A stretch of 64,000 nt of DNA, from the NCBI GenBank assembly GCA_011316235.1, contig QQBE01000004.1, positions 620,001 through 684,000 of the forward strand, given 5' to 3'. The notes below the pieces were generated by a model. The model did not search any database, was not told where the DNA came from, and was given only the letters and a program-made list of their open reading frames with translations. The DNA is from Mycothermus thermophilus (Eukaryota; Ascomycota; Sordariomycetes; Sordariales; Chaetomiaceae). Of this stretch, positions 32,854 through 44,172 are shown piece after piece. Positions within the stretch are counted from its first letter, which is position 1. Each line of letters opens with the position of its first letter. Both the position numbers and the translations under genes were made by a program.

Positions 32854-34226
32854 CGCTGATGATCACAGGCAGGCGAGCAACCGGATTGCGAGGAGAGAAG
32901 AGAGGCAAGAAACGACCGAGGAGTAGCCTCTAAGCATGACTTGGTCAGTAACATTAACCGTATGTTAAGTTCCATGAGAAAGAAGAGATGAGATGATGGC
33001 CATGTCATGCCCACCGACTCGTATGGGAGCGGCCGACATGCGGTGAGTGGTCTGAGACTCGGTGATCACGACAAGTCCATCGACAAGGTAGCAATACCCA
33101 GTTTGAAGCCCCATATTGACCAAGATGTAGCCCACCAAGACTTTGAACTGAGTTCCATCAACGGAATGGGTTCCAGTTCGCTACCATTGTAGCCTCATAA
33201 GAAGATGGGCATTTACATGCCGGGGCAGCCCAACCCAAGAATGGAGAGGACAAATGTCAAGGGGGAGCCAGTTGATTGCACGTACCGATCCTGGAAGATA
33301 TAGAGGGGATGTGCGGAAAACAGGAGAGACGGAGAGCTTGAAAGCTGCTGGAATACAACCAGAAGCCCTCTTGAAAGTGAAGGGAAACTGGATGAGGGGA
33401 GGATTGTTGTCTCAGAAGAGCTTGGTTGTCGTCGTCTTTTTGACAGCTTTCACCATGAATTTGGATTGGCTCAGGCGACAGCTGTGGGGAAGAGCTTTCC
33501 CCAGACGCCGCCAATCCACTCAGGGGCTTTTCCCCTCCGCCTGGAGCAGCTCCAGTGGTTGTGTTGCATCAGGTTCCAGAACACCGATCCACATCCAGAG
33601 CCCTGGGTTTCAATGTTACAAGGACACGGTGACAATGTGTTGTAAACGATGGGAAAGTATACAAAGTAGAATGATCTGGGAGCATCAAGTTGGAGTCCAT
33701 CCTAGTCTCCCTAAGCCTACACATCAGTTGCCTCCAATAATCGTTTGCCCCAGATACGTTCTAAGTGTTCTCCAGGACTCGACCGCAGAGGTACTTGGGG
33801 CTCGGGACGGACCGTTGCATTCAAACGATCGACATCAGCGCCCAACCAGTCCCGCTGGAACAACGTGAAACAGCCTGGACCGCGATCAGGTCCACGAAGC
33901 ACCGAGGCTTACCGAGTGGGCGGTGCTGTATGTATGTACAGTACATACATACCAGTTCCAACTCTTAGACACAACTCCGTAGAAGACGTGGAGTGTGTGA
34001 AGCTACGCAGACAGAGCCACCATACGGTAAGAGAAAAAACATCGAGCTATTCAGTCACATCACGGCACGTAAGAAGAAAGATTTGCTGGACATGCTCTTG
34101 TTATTTTATTTCATGATATCCGGGGCTGGCAAGCAACCTAAGATTATTGTTTGTTGCTAGTAAACCTGATGGCGGTTTTCTTCTGCCGCTATGATCTCCA
34201 ACCCCGTCTCTGTGGGAATCTTTTGT
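32854..34226. other. Intergenic gap between SND1 and sod1
   Basis: The gap holds the SND1 promoter and the sod1 3' flank. A near-perfect 25-nt palindrome is at 33,928-33,952. The plus-strand frame 33,254-33,868 has no family resemblance and I do not call it. Confidence 0.65.
33928..33952. repeat. 25-nt palindrome, 12-bp arms
   Basis: GTATGTATGTAC is followed by one A and then its exact reverse complement. Related shorter palindromes occur at 22,356-22,367 and 53,072-53,085. Confidence 0.9.
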
Positions 34227-35257
34227 TTACTGAGCAATGCCGATGACACCTGCGAGAAGAATGACATTAGTCTCATGATTTCATGTCCGATTATCCATCC
34301 AATGTTGAGAGCTTACCGCAAGCAGGACGCGGCCCAGCGTTACCCGTCTTCAGGGACTCCTCGTTGCCACCCTTGCCCAGGTCGTCGGTGCCAGCGTGGA
34401 CAACAACAGTCCGCTGGTTGGATCATGTCAGTTCAATCTTTCTCCTTGTATCTCGCCGTGGTTGCAAAGGTATACGTACGCCAATGACGCTCTCGGGGCC
34501 AATCAGCTTGACGAACTTGTCGACAACGGTGCCCTTGGAGTTGCCGTTGTCATCGGTCTGGATGTTGCCGAGATCACCGACGTGGCGGTTCTCATCGGTC
34601 GGGGCACCGTGAGTCTTGCCGTGGGGGTTGACTAGTTCAGAAAAATCCAGCGTTAGATACCGTGCACGACGGATTCAGGGAGACAAACAGCTCAGAAGCT
34701 AGGTACTTACAGTGCGGGCCAGCCGAAGTGCAACCGTTGGTGTTGTCACCGAAAGTGTGGATGTGGAAGCCACGGAGAGCATTGGGGTCGTGGCCCGAGA
34801 TGTCCCAGGTGATGGTGGTAGGAGCCGACTCGGACTCCTGCTCGAAGGTGACGGTACCAGTGACCTTGGAGTCACCGCGGAGGACAGCGACTAGCAGACA
34901 AGCAGAATATGTCAGTCATGACTCGGTCCAAAGGAAATCCTGCAGCGGTTCCGGAGAAGAGCGGCCAGCTGCCAGCGGCTTGGATGGCGGCCCCGACACA
35001 AAGTGCAGGGTTTACCGCGTAGGCAGCCTCCAGGACGACACAGATATGCGGTTGGCCTATTGCCTTCCTGATGGGTAATTCAACCTGGCCATCAAGGTTG
35101 CGGTTGAGGCGGATTGAGCAGATTTGGCGACTCAGCTCCTCATCTTGCCCGATCATGACCACAGAAGGACGGGAACCGTGGGGCGGTTGCCGAACAGCGG
35201 GGTAGCGCCGAGGATCTTGGGAGCTTGTTTGTTCGTTGACTTACCGGCCTTGACCAT
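34227..35257 (-). CDS. sod1: Cu/Zn superoxide dismutase
   Basis: Cytosolic and intermembrane-space enzyme that dismutates superoxide. Five exons, 35257-35245, 34890-34711, 34631-34480, 34413-34317 and 34249-34227, give 154 aa, exactly the family length. Exon 1 codes only for MVKA plus one base, and the last exon only for the end, GVIGIAQ. Copper/zinc ligands are visible in GFHIHTFGD, AGPHFNPHGKTHG and VVVHAGTDDLG; the disulfide partners are in NGCTSAG and RPACGVIG. The electrostatic-loop motif GNEESLKTGNAGPRPACG is intact. The first intron is 354 nt, far longer than the others (79, 66 and 67 nt). It is divergent from the Rho exchange factor gene. Confidence 0.98.
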
Positions 35258-37436
35258 TGTGACGGTTGTTGCTTGTTTGCGTGAGCTTGGTGGTGGTTTG
35301 GATTGTGCTGGGAGGTGTGTCTGGGCGAGGGAAGCTGAAGAATGTGGAAGATGTACACGGAAAAGCCAAGGCACAATTGGACGGGCTTTGCTGATAAAGC
35401 ACTGGCAGAGGGAACTCCTTAACGCCTTCTTTCCTGGTCCTCGGAGACCGAAGCTCTGCCCGCGGGCATCCACGGGCGGAGTGGGGGCAAGCCCGATGAC
35501 GAGCTGTGGGTGGGGCTTTGCTTGAGCTTCACAACCCCGCATTGAGAGCTTCCGTCATCGCTCTTGTCCAGCCCAGAGCTGAACTTCACAGAATGGATTA
35601 CCTAACCTCTGGAGCAAAAGCATCGCTAGTCAGTGTGACGTGCCCCTGATTGGAACGCGGGGAACGCATCGGGGAACAGCCTAGGTAGATAGGGGAAATG
35701 TGTTTAAATCCTGCCTGGGCGACCAGAAAAATAGGGCCTGGACCTGGTATAGGTGACCTACCTGAGGTTGGATACTATGGAGGAAGAGTTACCTACGAGT
35801 ACACAGTAGATGACTCCCGGGAGAGCCGGGCTGCGTGGTCAACGTCAGACTCCGGCCATAGCTTAGTAAGTTGCAGATTGACACCTTCATGACAGGAAGG
35901 GAGGCAGCCGATCGGCTTAAGGACCGACTTGACTTAATTACCTACCTTCGCCACCAGCGGACCGATTGGAGTGGAATTAAGGATGGCGAATTCCAGGTCC
36001 GGGATATATAAGGTGTGAGAAAGCGAAGCCCGGAGGCAAGGGGCCTGGAGTTATCTACCTGACGTTGCAAAGGTTGCAAAGGATGGATTCCATGTTACCT
36101 ATGTCTGTTCAATTGACTGCCTATAAACCACTTCGGTGAGGTATGTATCTGCCGAACATGCATCTTCCTCTATTCTGGGTGTTTGTGTGTCCTGGACCGT
36201 GGTTGTTGGTTCACCAAAATCAACTCCAACTAGGTACCTGAGGTATAGTAGAAGGAGGACACATCGTGCAGCGTAACAGTCAAGTTTGGATTTTATGGGT
36301 TGCGAACGCCACCGTTCTGCCCCGCCAAGACTGCCGCGTGTGGCTTGGTCCACAACCCGATTGCTGCCAAGAAAAAGCTCGGCATCATCCATCCCCTTGT
36401 CCCAAGCCGTTGCACTCACTTGGCCCTGTCTGCAGACCTCCCCTCCAGTCTTGCGCAGTCCTGGCTCATCAGTCCTGGATCACAAGGCCGGTTGGTCCTG
36501 GGATCTCGCAGGACCCGGGGTGTTGTTCCTCGAACCACCACACACTTATGAGTAAAAACATCAAAAAGCCAGATCAATATTCTGGTCTTATCTGGCGATG
36601 CGCCCTTGCCTAGCCTTGTCCTCGGCAAGAAACAAACGGCCTGAAAATTCGTCGTCGTGACGTCGCACTGGCCCCGCTCTCTAGGTGCCTGTTCTCTGTT
36701 TGATGAGGCGCTTTGAAACGGACGGAGCTTTGGACGGAGCTTCCACGGACCAAACACGCGCACCAAAAAGTCGCCCAGAGTCGCCGAGAGTCGCCAGAGC
36801 CAAAGCCCACCTCAGAGCCAACTGCTGCGGCCGACCGTTGACAATTTGCCAAAACCTCCCGACCTTCACTCAGGTTGTCGGGCTCCTGCTCCACCCAACC
36901 ATTTCCGTCCCATGTTTCCATGTTTCCAGGCTTCCCCAGAGTTTCAAAACCATCATCTCAACTCCACGCCTGCCCTACTTAGTACTCCGCTCGCGTCACA
37001 CACCTAACTCTATACATCATCAGTACAAGCCCTCGCCGTGGCAGCGATTCTCGTCCTCGGTCACACAATCCGAATGACCTGATTTACCAAGTGCTTGACC
37101 ATCCTGCGTCTCCGCTGCACTGTCCAAAACGGCAGCCAACAGTTTGCGCATGCGGGGGAACCATTGAGTCGGCGACCTTAGCCGCCATCTTTCTTGCTGT
37201 CCGTCCTGTATGTCTGTCGTCTGCGGTCGTCGCAACACTGCCAAACGAACAACCAACAGCGCACGAACAGCCCGACTCCTCCTAGATTCAACCCTCACGT
37301 CGGGGCACCGACACCCATCTCAAATCGATTTCGCGCGCCACAGCCCCTCCCACGAAAATACCACGACTAGATTGCGAGCACCTTATCTTCTCTTGTCGCT
37401 GATCACATCTGTAGCGCCCCGCCGGACCTGCGCGAC
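35258..37436. other. Divergent promoter between sod1 and the Rho exchange factor gene
   Basis: This 2.2-kb gap is between outward-facing genes. It holds a TATATAAGG-like element at 36,004-36,012 with no gene just downstream, a tandem GTTGCAAAG repeat at 36,064-36,081 and one CCTAGG at 35,680. No coding sequence is supported. Confidence 0.65.
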
Positions 37437-40400
37437 ATGTCTTTTCGCGGAGACGACTCGCGCCGATACGGCCATGTGCCGCCTGCGCAGTATCCTGTCG
37501 CCTCTGCCTCGCAGGGCCCCGTCACTTACGGCGCACGGCGGCCCAGTTTCGATAGCGGCGACGATGCCAACTTTCCTGCAACCGGCCTCACCCCGCTCTA
37601 CACTGGCGCCACCAGTAGGACCGATGATGAGCTCTTCATAAGCAGCCCTGGCTCCGACGTTCCAGCGTCTCAAAACCCCAACCGAGCAAGCTACTATCCT
37701 CAGTCCAGCACCGCCGGCTATCAACGACAATACACTACTTACCCCCAGGTGCCGCCGCCGCCGCCATCACACTCCTCCTACAACCCACAGGCCTTCGCCC
37801 GGTCTCATTCGACTTCGCTGCCGTACCACCCTGCCCCAGCCAGGTATAATTCCACTTCGACTAGCCCGACCTACACGAGTCCTCCCAGCAGCTACACCCC
37901 GCAAACCTACAATCCGGCCGCCTATGCCCAAACAACCACTTCCTCGCTTCCCCAGCGACAGTCCACCATCGCCGGCTATGGCAGCTACAGCTACGGCGGC
38001 TATACCACAGCAAACACTGTGCCATCCTATGCCCCGCCGCCCCCATCAACGTACTCTGTCTCACAGTCCACGGCATCCACAAGTCCCTCGGCACTTCAGC
38101 GCTACGAGCCACCTCTCAGCCCAACTTACGCCCCAACCGCCGCGACACCGACGACTCCCCAATATGACCCCTCCGCCTACTCGTCTACTTCGACCACCAC
38201 TCAATATGCGTCGTCCTCGTCGTACGGCACGAATGGTGCTACCGGGCCTGCTGCATCTCCTGCATATGCCGCAGCGACGACCGGCGTCCCGTATCCTGCC
38301 CAATCTCATATTCCCGTCGGCCCGTATTCTCCCGATCCTAACTCATTCACGAACCGTATTGCGCGCTCTGGATCGGGGTCATCATTGCCGTCCCCTCCGT
38401 CGCGGACGCAGAGCACATCCACATCGCAGCTTGCAAGACACCCGACCAATGCCCCGCTCCCCAGCAGGCCCATGGACGACTTGCCGGAAGAGACGGGATG
38501 GACGCCCGCCGCGGCTGGCGATGCTGATTTCCAGACAACCCAGGAAGCCCTGATGCAGGAGATTGTATCCGATCTTGGCGTGTCCGGCTCCCAGCGGCCA
38601 CCCACATCCAACGGCGCTGTCGTTGAGTACGACAGGGCCCATCGCTACAACTCAACCTCGTCCAGGGCCACGTCAGATCCGAGCGTGAATAGGTATCCTT
38701 CGAACGCCTCGTCGGCTATGAACCGCACAGTGGCCTCTACCAACACTACTTACGACTGGAATTCGGATGAGAGTGACCCCGAAGCCTTGGCCGGCCTCAT
38801 GGCCATGCGGAACGATGAGGAGGATCGGAGATTTGGAGGGTTGACATTCCCGTCATACATTTCGCCGCCTGTCGCTCAACAGCAGACCGCGTTGCCCCCG
38901 CCTCCCCCGCCGCCCCAATCCAACCCACAGTCACCAGCGGATGAGCGTGTGGGCACAGACAGCGACTACGGCGGCATGGACCTCGGACTTTATGGAGGCG
39001 GGTACGCAGGGACGCTTCAGTACGGTACTGATGTCGGCTCCCCGCCGACCACGTCAGCTTCTGACGTTCCGCGACCCTTGCCTTATCCACAGAGTCACGG
39101 CCCCGAATTCCCTCCATACCCGGACGTTTCGGTCGATTACGGTGGCACTGGCGGCCTGCTCCCTCCCCAAAACCATCGTCTCAGCTTCGACGAGGGCGAT
39201 GAGCGCGTGAGCGTGCACTCTCGACAGAGCAGCGACTCGCAAAAGGACGACTACCCGTATGATCAAATATTCTTCCACCCCGGCATCTCTCACCGCCCAC
39301 TGCCTGCCATCCCGGTTCAGACTCCCAACGACAGCTCGCAGTTGTCTCCGCGGTCGTCAGTCAGGTCCAACAACTATCAGCATAGTTACAGCAACAGTGG
39401 CGATGCCAGGGTGCCGTATCAGCTTGAGACCCGCGACATCTCGAGCTACCCCAGTGTGCCGCCGCATGTTGAGAGGTCCATCTCTGTAGCAAACCACACT
39501 ACTTCACCTGTGGTGCAGGCTCCCACAAGGTCACGAACGGACGCCACCGATGAGCGCCGCCGCGCTATGCGCCAGCAAGCCTCGGCATATCAACAAGGGC
39601 CGTCTGCTTACGAAGGCTATGGGACGACGACCCCGTCATCACTGGCTGCGTACGACATGATCACGTTGCCGACGGGTCGCAGGAAGAGGTTTGTGCCGTC
39701 TAAGCTGACGGCTGCCGATTTCAAGCGCTGCGCGGAACCGTGGGCCCTAAGCGGCATTGTCGCTTGGGTACGCGAGATGGCTGAGGGCGAACCTGACCTG
39801 AAGCGCAAGACCATTGAAGAGGGTGTTCTCAAACTCTTCTGCCACAAGGTGCCGACCATGAACGTGGCCGACGCCGAGCTGCTGAGCGCAAAGGTTGTCG
39901 ACTCCATGTTTGCCGCAGGCATCTTGCTTCCTGAGGAGGAATGGGTCAAGTTTGGGCCCGGTCAGTTGTCGGGTGTGCTGTGGCAGCTCACTGGCTTTGG
40001 CTGCTACGCGCCCAAGTTGCATGAAGACGAATCCCTTGTCCCCAGACTGCACGACAATGGCATTCCCATCCGCTGCTACTCACACCACTGCGGCCGCACG
40101 CTCAAGAAGGTCAACCTGGACAACATGATGTCCGAGGAGGACGTGATCGTTCAGGACTGGGCCACGTTCCACGGTCTGACCAAGGATGATATCAAGGACA
40201 AGCCCAAGAAGGAGGTGGAGCGCCAGAACGTCCTGCACGAAATCATCACGACCGAGGAGGAGTACATGGGCCAGCTTGACGTCTTGCGGCTCTTGTACCG
40301 TGACTGGCTGCGTGCCTGGCAGCCGCCGATCATCGCCGAGAATCGCATGGAGAAGTTCCTCGATGCTGTCTTTGGCAAGGTGGACTCGGTTCAGCAGATC

Positions 40401-42703
40401 AACAAAGAGCATCTGCTCGCACAGCTCAAGTACCGCCAGAAGGAACAGGGCCCCTGGATTGTCGGTTTCAGCGACATCTTCCGGGAATGGATCCGCAAAG
40501 CCCGGCCTATCTACATCGAGTACTGCCAGTCCTACCCCTACGCTGCATTCCTCATCCGCAAGGAGGCTGCGCGCAACCTGTTATTCCGTCAGTTCCTCGA
40601 CGTTGTGCGTGACCACAAGCGCTCCAAGCGTCTTGAGTGGACCACGTTCGTCCGGGCCCCCATCGCACGCCTTCAGCGCTATAGTCTCCTGCTCGAGACG
40701 GTCAAGAAGAACATGCCCAACGAGAGCGAGGAGAAGACCAACCTCGAGCGCGCGCTCGAGGAAGTGCGCAAGGTCACGCATGAGTGTGATGAGAAGGTTG
40801 CCGAGATGACCAAGAAGGTTGAGCTCCTCGAGCTCCAGAACATGCTGGTCCTGCGCCCAGGGTTCCAGTCGGTGCTGAACCTGGATCATCTGGGCCGCGA
40901 GCTGCTCAAGCAGGGCGAGCTTCAACGCCAGGGCTCCAAGGGCGTGCGCTGGGTGGATACGCATGCCTTGCTGTTTGATCATTACTTCATCTTGGCGAAG
41001 GCGGTACCAGGCAAGGATGGCAGAAGCGAGAAGAAATATGACGTGTCGAAGGAGGTATGTATCACAACTTTAGGTTGGACGTCTATAATACTTGCTAACG
41101 ACTTGTCCAGCCGATCCCAATGCCTCTGCTCTTCTTGGAGAGCATGAACGACGAACCGGTTGCCAAACAAAAGAGCTTGACGGCGCCGCTGACACGCACA
41201 ACGGTTCCTATCAGCTCGGGGTCCCAGCTCACTAAGGTGGCAACGAACGCTAGCACCGGCACGACAGACGACGACGGCAAGATCATTTACCCATTCCGCA
41301 TCAAGCACCTTGGCCACGAGATCTACACCCTCTACGCATCGTCGGCCCAGGAGCGCGCTGCTTGGTGCCAGGCCATTATCGAGGCCAAGACTCGCCATGC
41401 CCGTGCCCTGCACGCTCAAAACGCCGAGCCATTCCGCCTGCGTGTCATCGCCGATAGTGCTTTCGCGTACGACTCAACCTCGCCGATGGGCCGTCAACCG
41501 AGCGTGGCCATCCGTGGCACACCGCTCGACCGCGCCATCCGCGAGATGGAGGAGACGTACGGCCCAGGCCGCGGACCACCGCCGGTCTGCCGCGCCACCG
41601 TCAACTGCGCCTGCGGCTTCACTTGGGTCGGCAAGTCCCTCATCGCCATCGGCACTGATTACGGCGTCTACATCTCCGAGGCCTCCAACCCTCGTGGCTG
41701 GACCCGCTCTGTCCAGATCAGCAAGGTTACGCAGATTGCCGTGCTCGAGGAGTTCTCTGTCTGCCTGCTTGTTGCCGATCGCTCGCTCATCTCGTACCCG
41801 CTCGACGTGATCGCGCCGGTGTCCAACTTTCCTGCTCCCGTCCACGACAGCCCCCGTCGTGCACCCCAGCGTCTCGCCAAGGACGTCGCCTTCTTTGCGA
41901 CCGCTCGCATGAAGGACCGTATGCTGCTGTTCTATCGCCGCAAGGAGGGTATGCACAACACCTTCAAGGTCCTTGAGCCGGTGTTCCAGAAATCCACCGA
42001 GAAACGCTCCCGTCTGTTCGGCGGCAGCCGGCGCAGTTCTGGCTCAACGGAGTCCTTCCGCGACTTCGACGAGTTCTACATCCCCACCGAGTGCTTCTCC
42101 CTCAACCTCTTCCAGAACTACATCGCCGTTGCGACCGCCAAAGGCTTCGAGCTCTTGACCCTGGACAAGAAAGTCACGCAGTCCATCCCGCGCGACCTCA
42201 ACCAGCCCGCCATCGCCAACATTGCCAGCCGCATCAAGGAACCCCACCCGCTGGGCATGTTCAAGCTCAACGACCAGGAGTTCTTGCTGACGTACGACGA
42301 CTGCGCCGTCTACGTCGACAAGCACGGCGAGATTTCCAGGACCCTGATCATGGAGTACTCGGGAAAGCAGAAGAAGGCCAGGGCGGCAACCATGTTTGGG
42401 CAGTATCTGCTCCTGTTCAACGAGGACTACGTCGAGGTCCGCAACGCCGAGAATGGCCGTCTCAGGCAGATCATTGCCGGCCGCGACGTCAGGTGTTTGG
42501 ACTACGGATTCCGCGGGCCGACGGGAAGCGCCGGGCCGAATATGATGGGCGGCGGAGCCGGTTGGGCCGGAGTCCCCCCGCCGGTCGGAGCGCAGGGTGA
42601 TTCCAAAGGGACGGTCAAGATTTGCATGAGTCACCCGGAGGTGCCGGGCGGGCAGATTGTGCTGGAGATGATACTGAATGATGGGCATATGGAAAAGGCT
42701 TGA
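37437..42703 (+). CDS. rom2: Rom2-type Rho1 guanine nucleotide exchange factor
   Basis: Activator of Rho1 in the cell-wall integrity pathway, by family knowledge. Exons 37437-41054 and 41111-42703 (56-nt intron) give 1,736 aa. The first 700 or so residues are Tyr/Ser/Pro-rich and disordered, with a poly-Pro run (VPPPPPS) that could bind SH3 domains. A DEP-like domain spans about 739-864, the RhoGEF (DH) domain about 926-1,141 (HEIITTEEEYMGQL to PIARLQRYSLLLETV), PH about 1,150-1,310, and CNH about 1,365-1,717 (from VNCACGFTWVGKSLIAIGTD). This order matches Rom1/Rom2 of yeast and Rgf1/2 of fission yeast. The long N-terminus makes it larger than the yeast proteins. Which of the fungal Rho1 exchange factors it is could be argued; the DEP domain favours Rom2. 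Confidence 0.92.
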
Positions 42704-43734
42704 GCATGGAGGGGGTAGCGGGAAGGTTTTGGCCGGGAGGGTGATGGTGGTGATATGAAGATGGCTTATGCTTGCTTGGTTTCGGAGGCTTGTTTGTCTT
42801 TGCTTGGTTTGGGGGGTTGGGAGAATTTTATCGTGATAATACCTAGGTGACAGTGATGATGCCATCATCATGGGCTATGATGATGATGATGATGATGATG
42901 AGAAGGCGGTGATGATGGGTGGTAGTTTTTCCATGGTTGGAGGATGTCATATCTTTGCTACGCGATCCGCGTTAGTATTCATGGGGGTAATCATTTGGTT
43001 GGTGACGGTGGTTAAATGGGAAAGGGGTTGAATTGGCGTTAGGGATCAAGTATTGGTTAGTGTAAGATTATGAGATTTTCTACGTCAACGTCAAGGTTTG
43101 ATTATGTTTTCCGTTCTGGTGCGGGCTTGATGATTCTTTCAAGCGGCATGATCATCTTGGGTGACTGGCTACTCTGCTGTCCCAGGTCTGCTTGGTCTCT
43201 CACTGATAACTGCATGGAGAAAGTTGGGGTTAGGAGGGAACGAGACGGGAATAAACATTTAGGTTGACTGCTTACACAAAACTTCGTGCTACAACCTCTG
43301 TCTGAGAAAATTGGCTGCTTCAAGGATATGAGCTCTGTTGTCAAGTTGCTCCGAGACAAGGAAGAAGATAACTTATCTTTATGTTTTCAATCCCTTCGTT
43401 TGGTGGCACACCTTTGATGGTCCAAGAATTGAAGGCTGCCTCGAGATGACTAGCCATAGAATCGAGTCTCCCTCGCCTTATTTTTCCCAGTCGGATTTGA
43501 GCATCACCGGAGGCGGAAGGTAATGCGCGAGATCCCGCGCCCTCCGGACAAGTTTCTTGGGGTCCAGTGGAAACAAAGATGTCTTGTTGAGACGAGAGAC
43601 AAAAGCTGAGAACACCAACACACAACGAGTAAACAAACAAATGATTCGAAGGCACCAAGTACTAAATAAAAAATATGGCAAAAACAGAGGAAAACTGCAC
43701 ATCATAAAATAGGACTAAAGGTTGGCAAAAGGTA
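42704..43734. other. Intergenic gap after the Rho exchange factor gene
   Basis: This is the 3' flank of the exchange factor and the downstream side of the minus-strand tRNA. It contains the ATG/CAT repeat at 42,854-42,900. No other gene is seen. Confidence 0.65.
42854..42900. repeat. Hairpin plus (ATG)8 microsatellite
   Basis: TGATGATG (42,854-42,861) and CATCATCA (42,863-42,870) form an 8-bp inverted repeat around a single base. Six bases later comes ATG repeated eight times (42,877-42,900). It lies about 150 bp after the exchange factor stop codon, probably in its 3' UTR. Confidence 0.85.
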
Positions 43735-43805
43735 TGCGCCAGCCGCGAATCGAACGCGGGGCTCATCGATGGCAACGATGAATTTTACCACTAAACCACT
43801 GGCGC
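43735..43805 (-). tRNA. tRNA-Gly(GCC)
   Basis: A 71-nt cloverleaf without intron. The acceptor stem GCGCCAG pairs perfectly with CTGGCGC, and A is the discriminator base. The D-arm contains AGTGGTTTAGTGG (A box). The anticodon loop TTGCCAT gives GCC, closed by a stem with TCATCG/CGATGA. The T-arm CGCGTTCGATTCGCG supplies the B box. A TTTT run about 3 nt past the 3' end on the minus strand can terminate RNA polymerase III. Confidence 0.96.
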
Positions 43806-44172
43806 TTGTCCCTTGCGGGTGATAGGCGAGTCAGAAACTCCGGCTTCTATGTCAGGTAGCGTTGGCGAGAGACAACATCCGCGAGAGATAAAAGAGGTTC
43901 CATTCAATCCAAAGTGGGATTGATAGGTTATCCCTATGGGCTCGACATCGTCCCAAAGGTCAGCTTTTCGAGTTCTTGAGGCTCGGATCCTATCTAGAAG
44001 CTTTCAAGGCGGTGTTTGGTGGCCGTAACATGGGGGTCCAGACTTCTGTCATTTGCACCTCTATCAAGCACTTTGGCAGCTCTTCGATGTCTAAATTCCA
44101 TTCCAAACAGAATCATGACTTCTATTCCAACATCATTCTATGAGTTATTACATCCATTAAACCACCGCCCCA
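43806..44172. other. Short gap between the tRNA and gpi2
   Basis: The gap is 5' of the minus-strand tRNA and 3' of gpi2. Nothing further is seen. Confidence 0.7.

Noticed and set aside
33254..33868. 204-codon plus-strand frame in the SND1/sod1 gap
   Set aside because: Composition and lack of any motif fit chance; it would run antisense to the flanks of two well-supported minus-strand genes.
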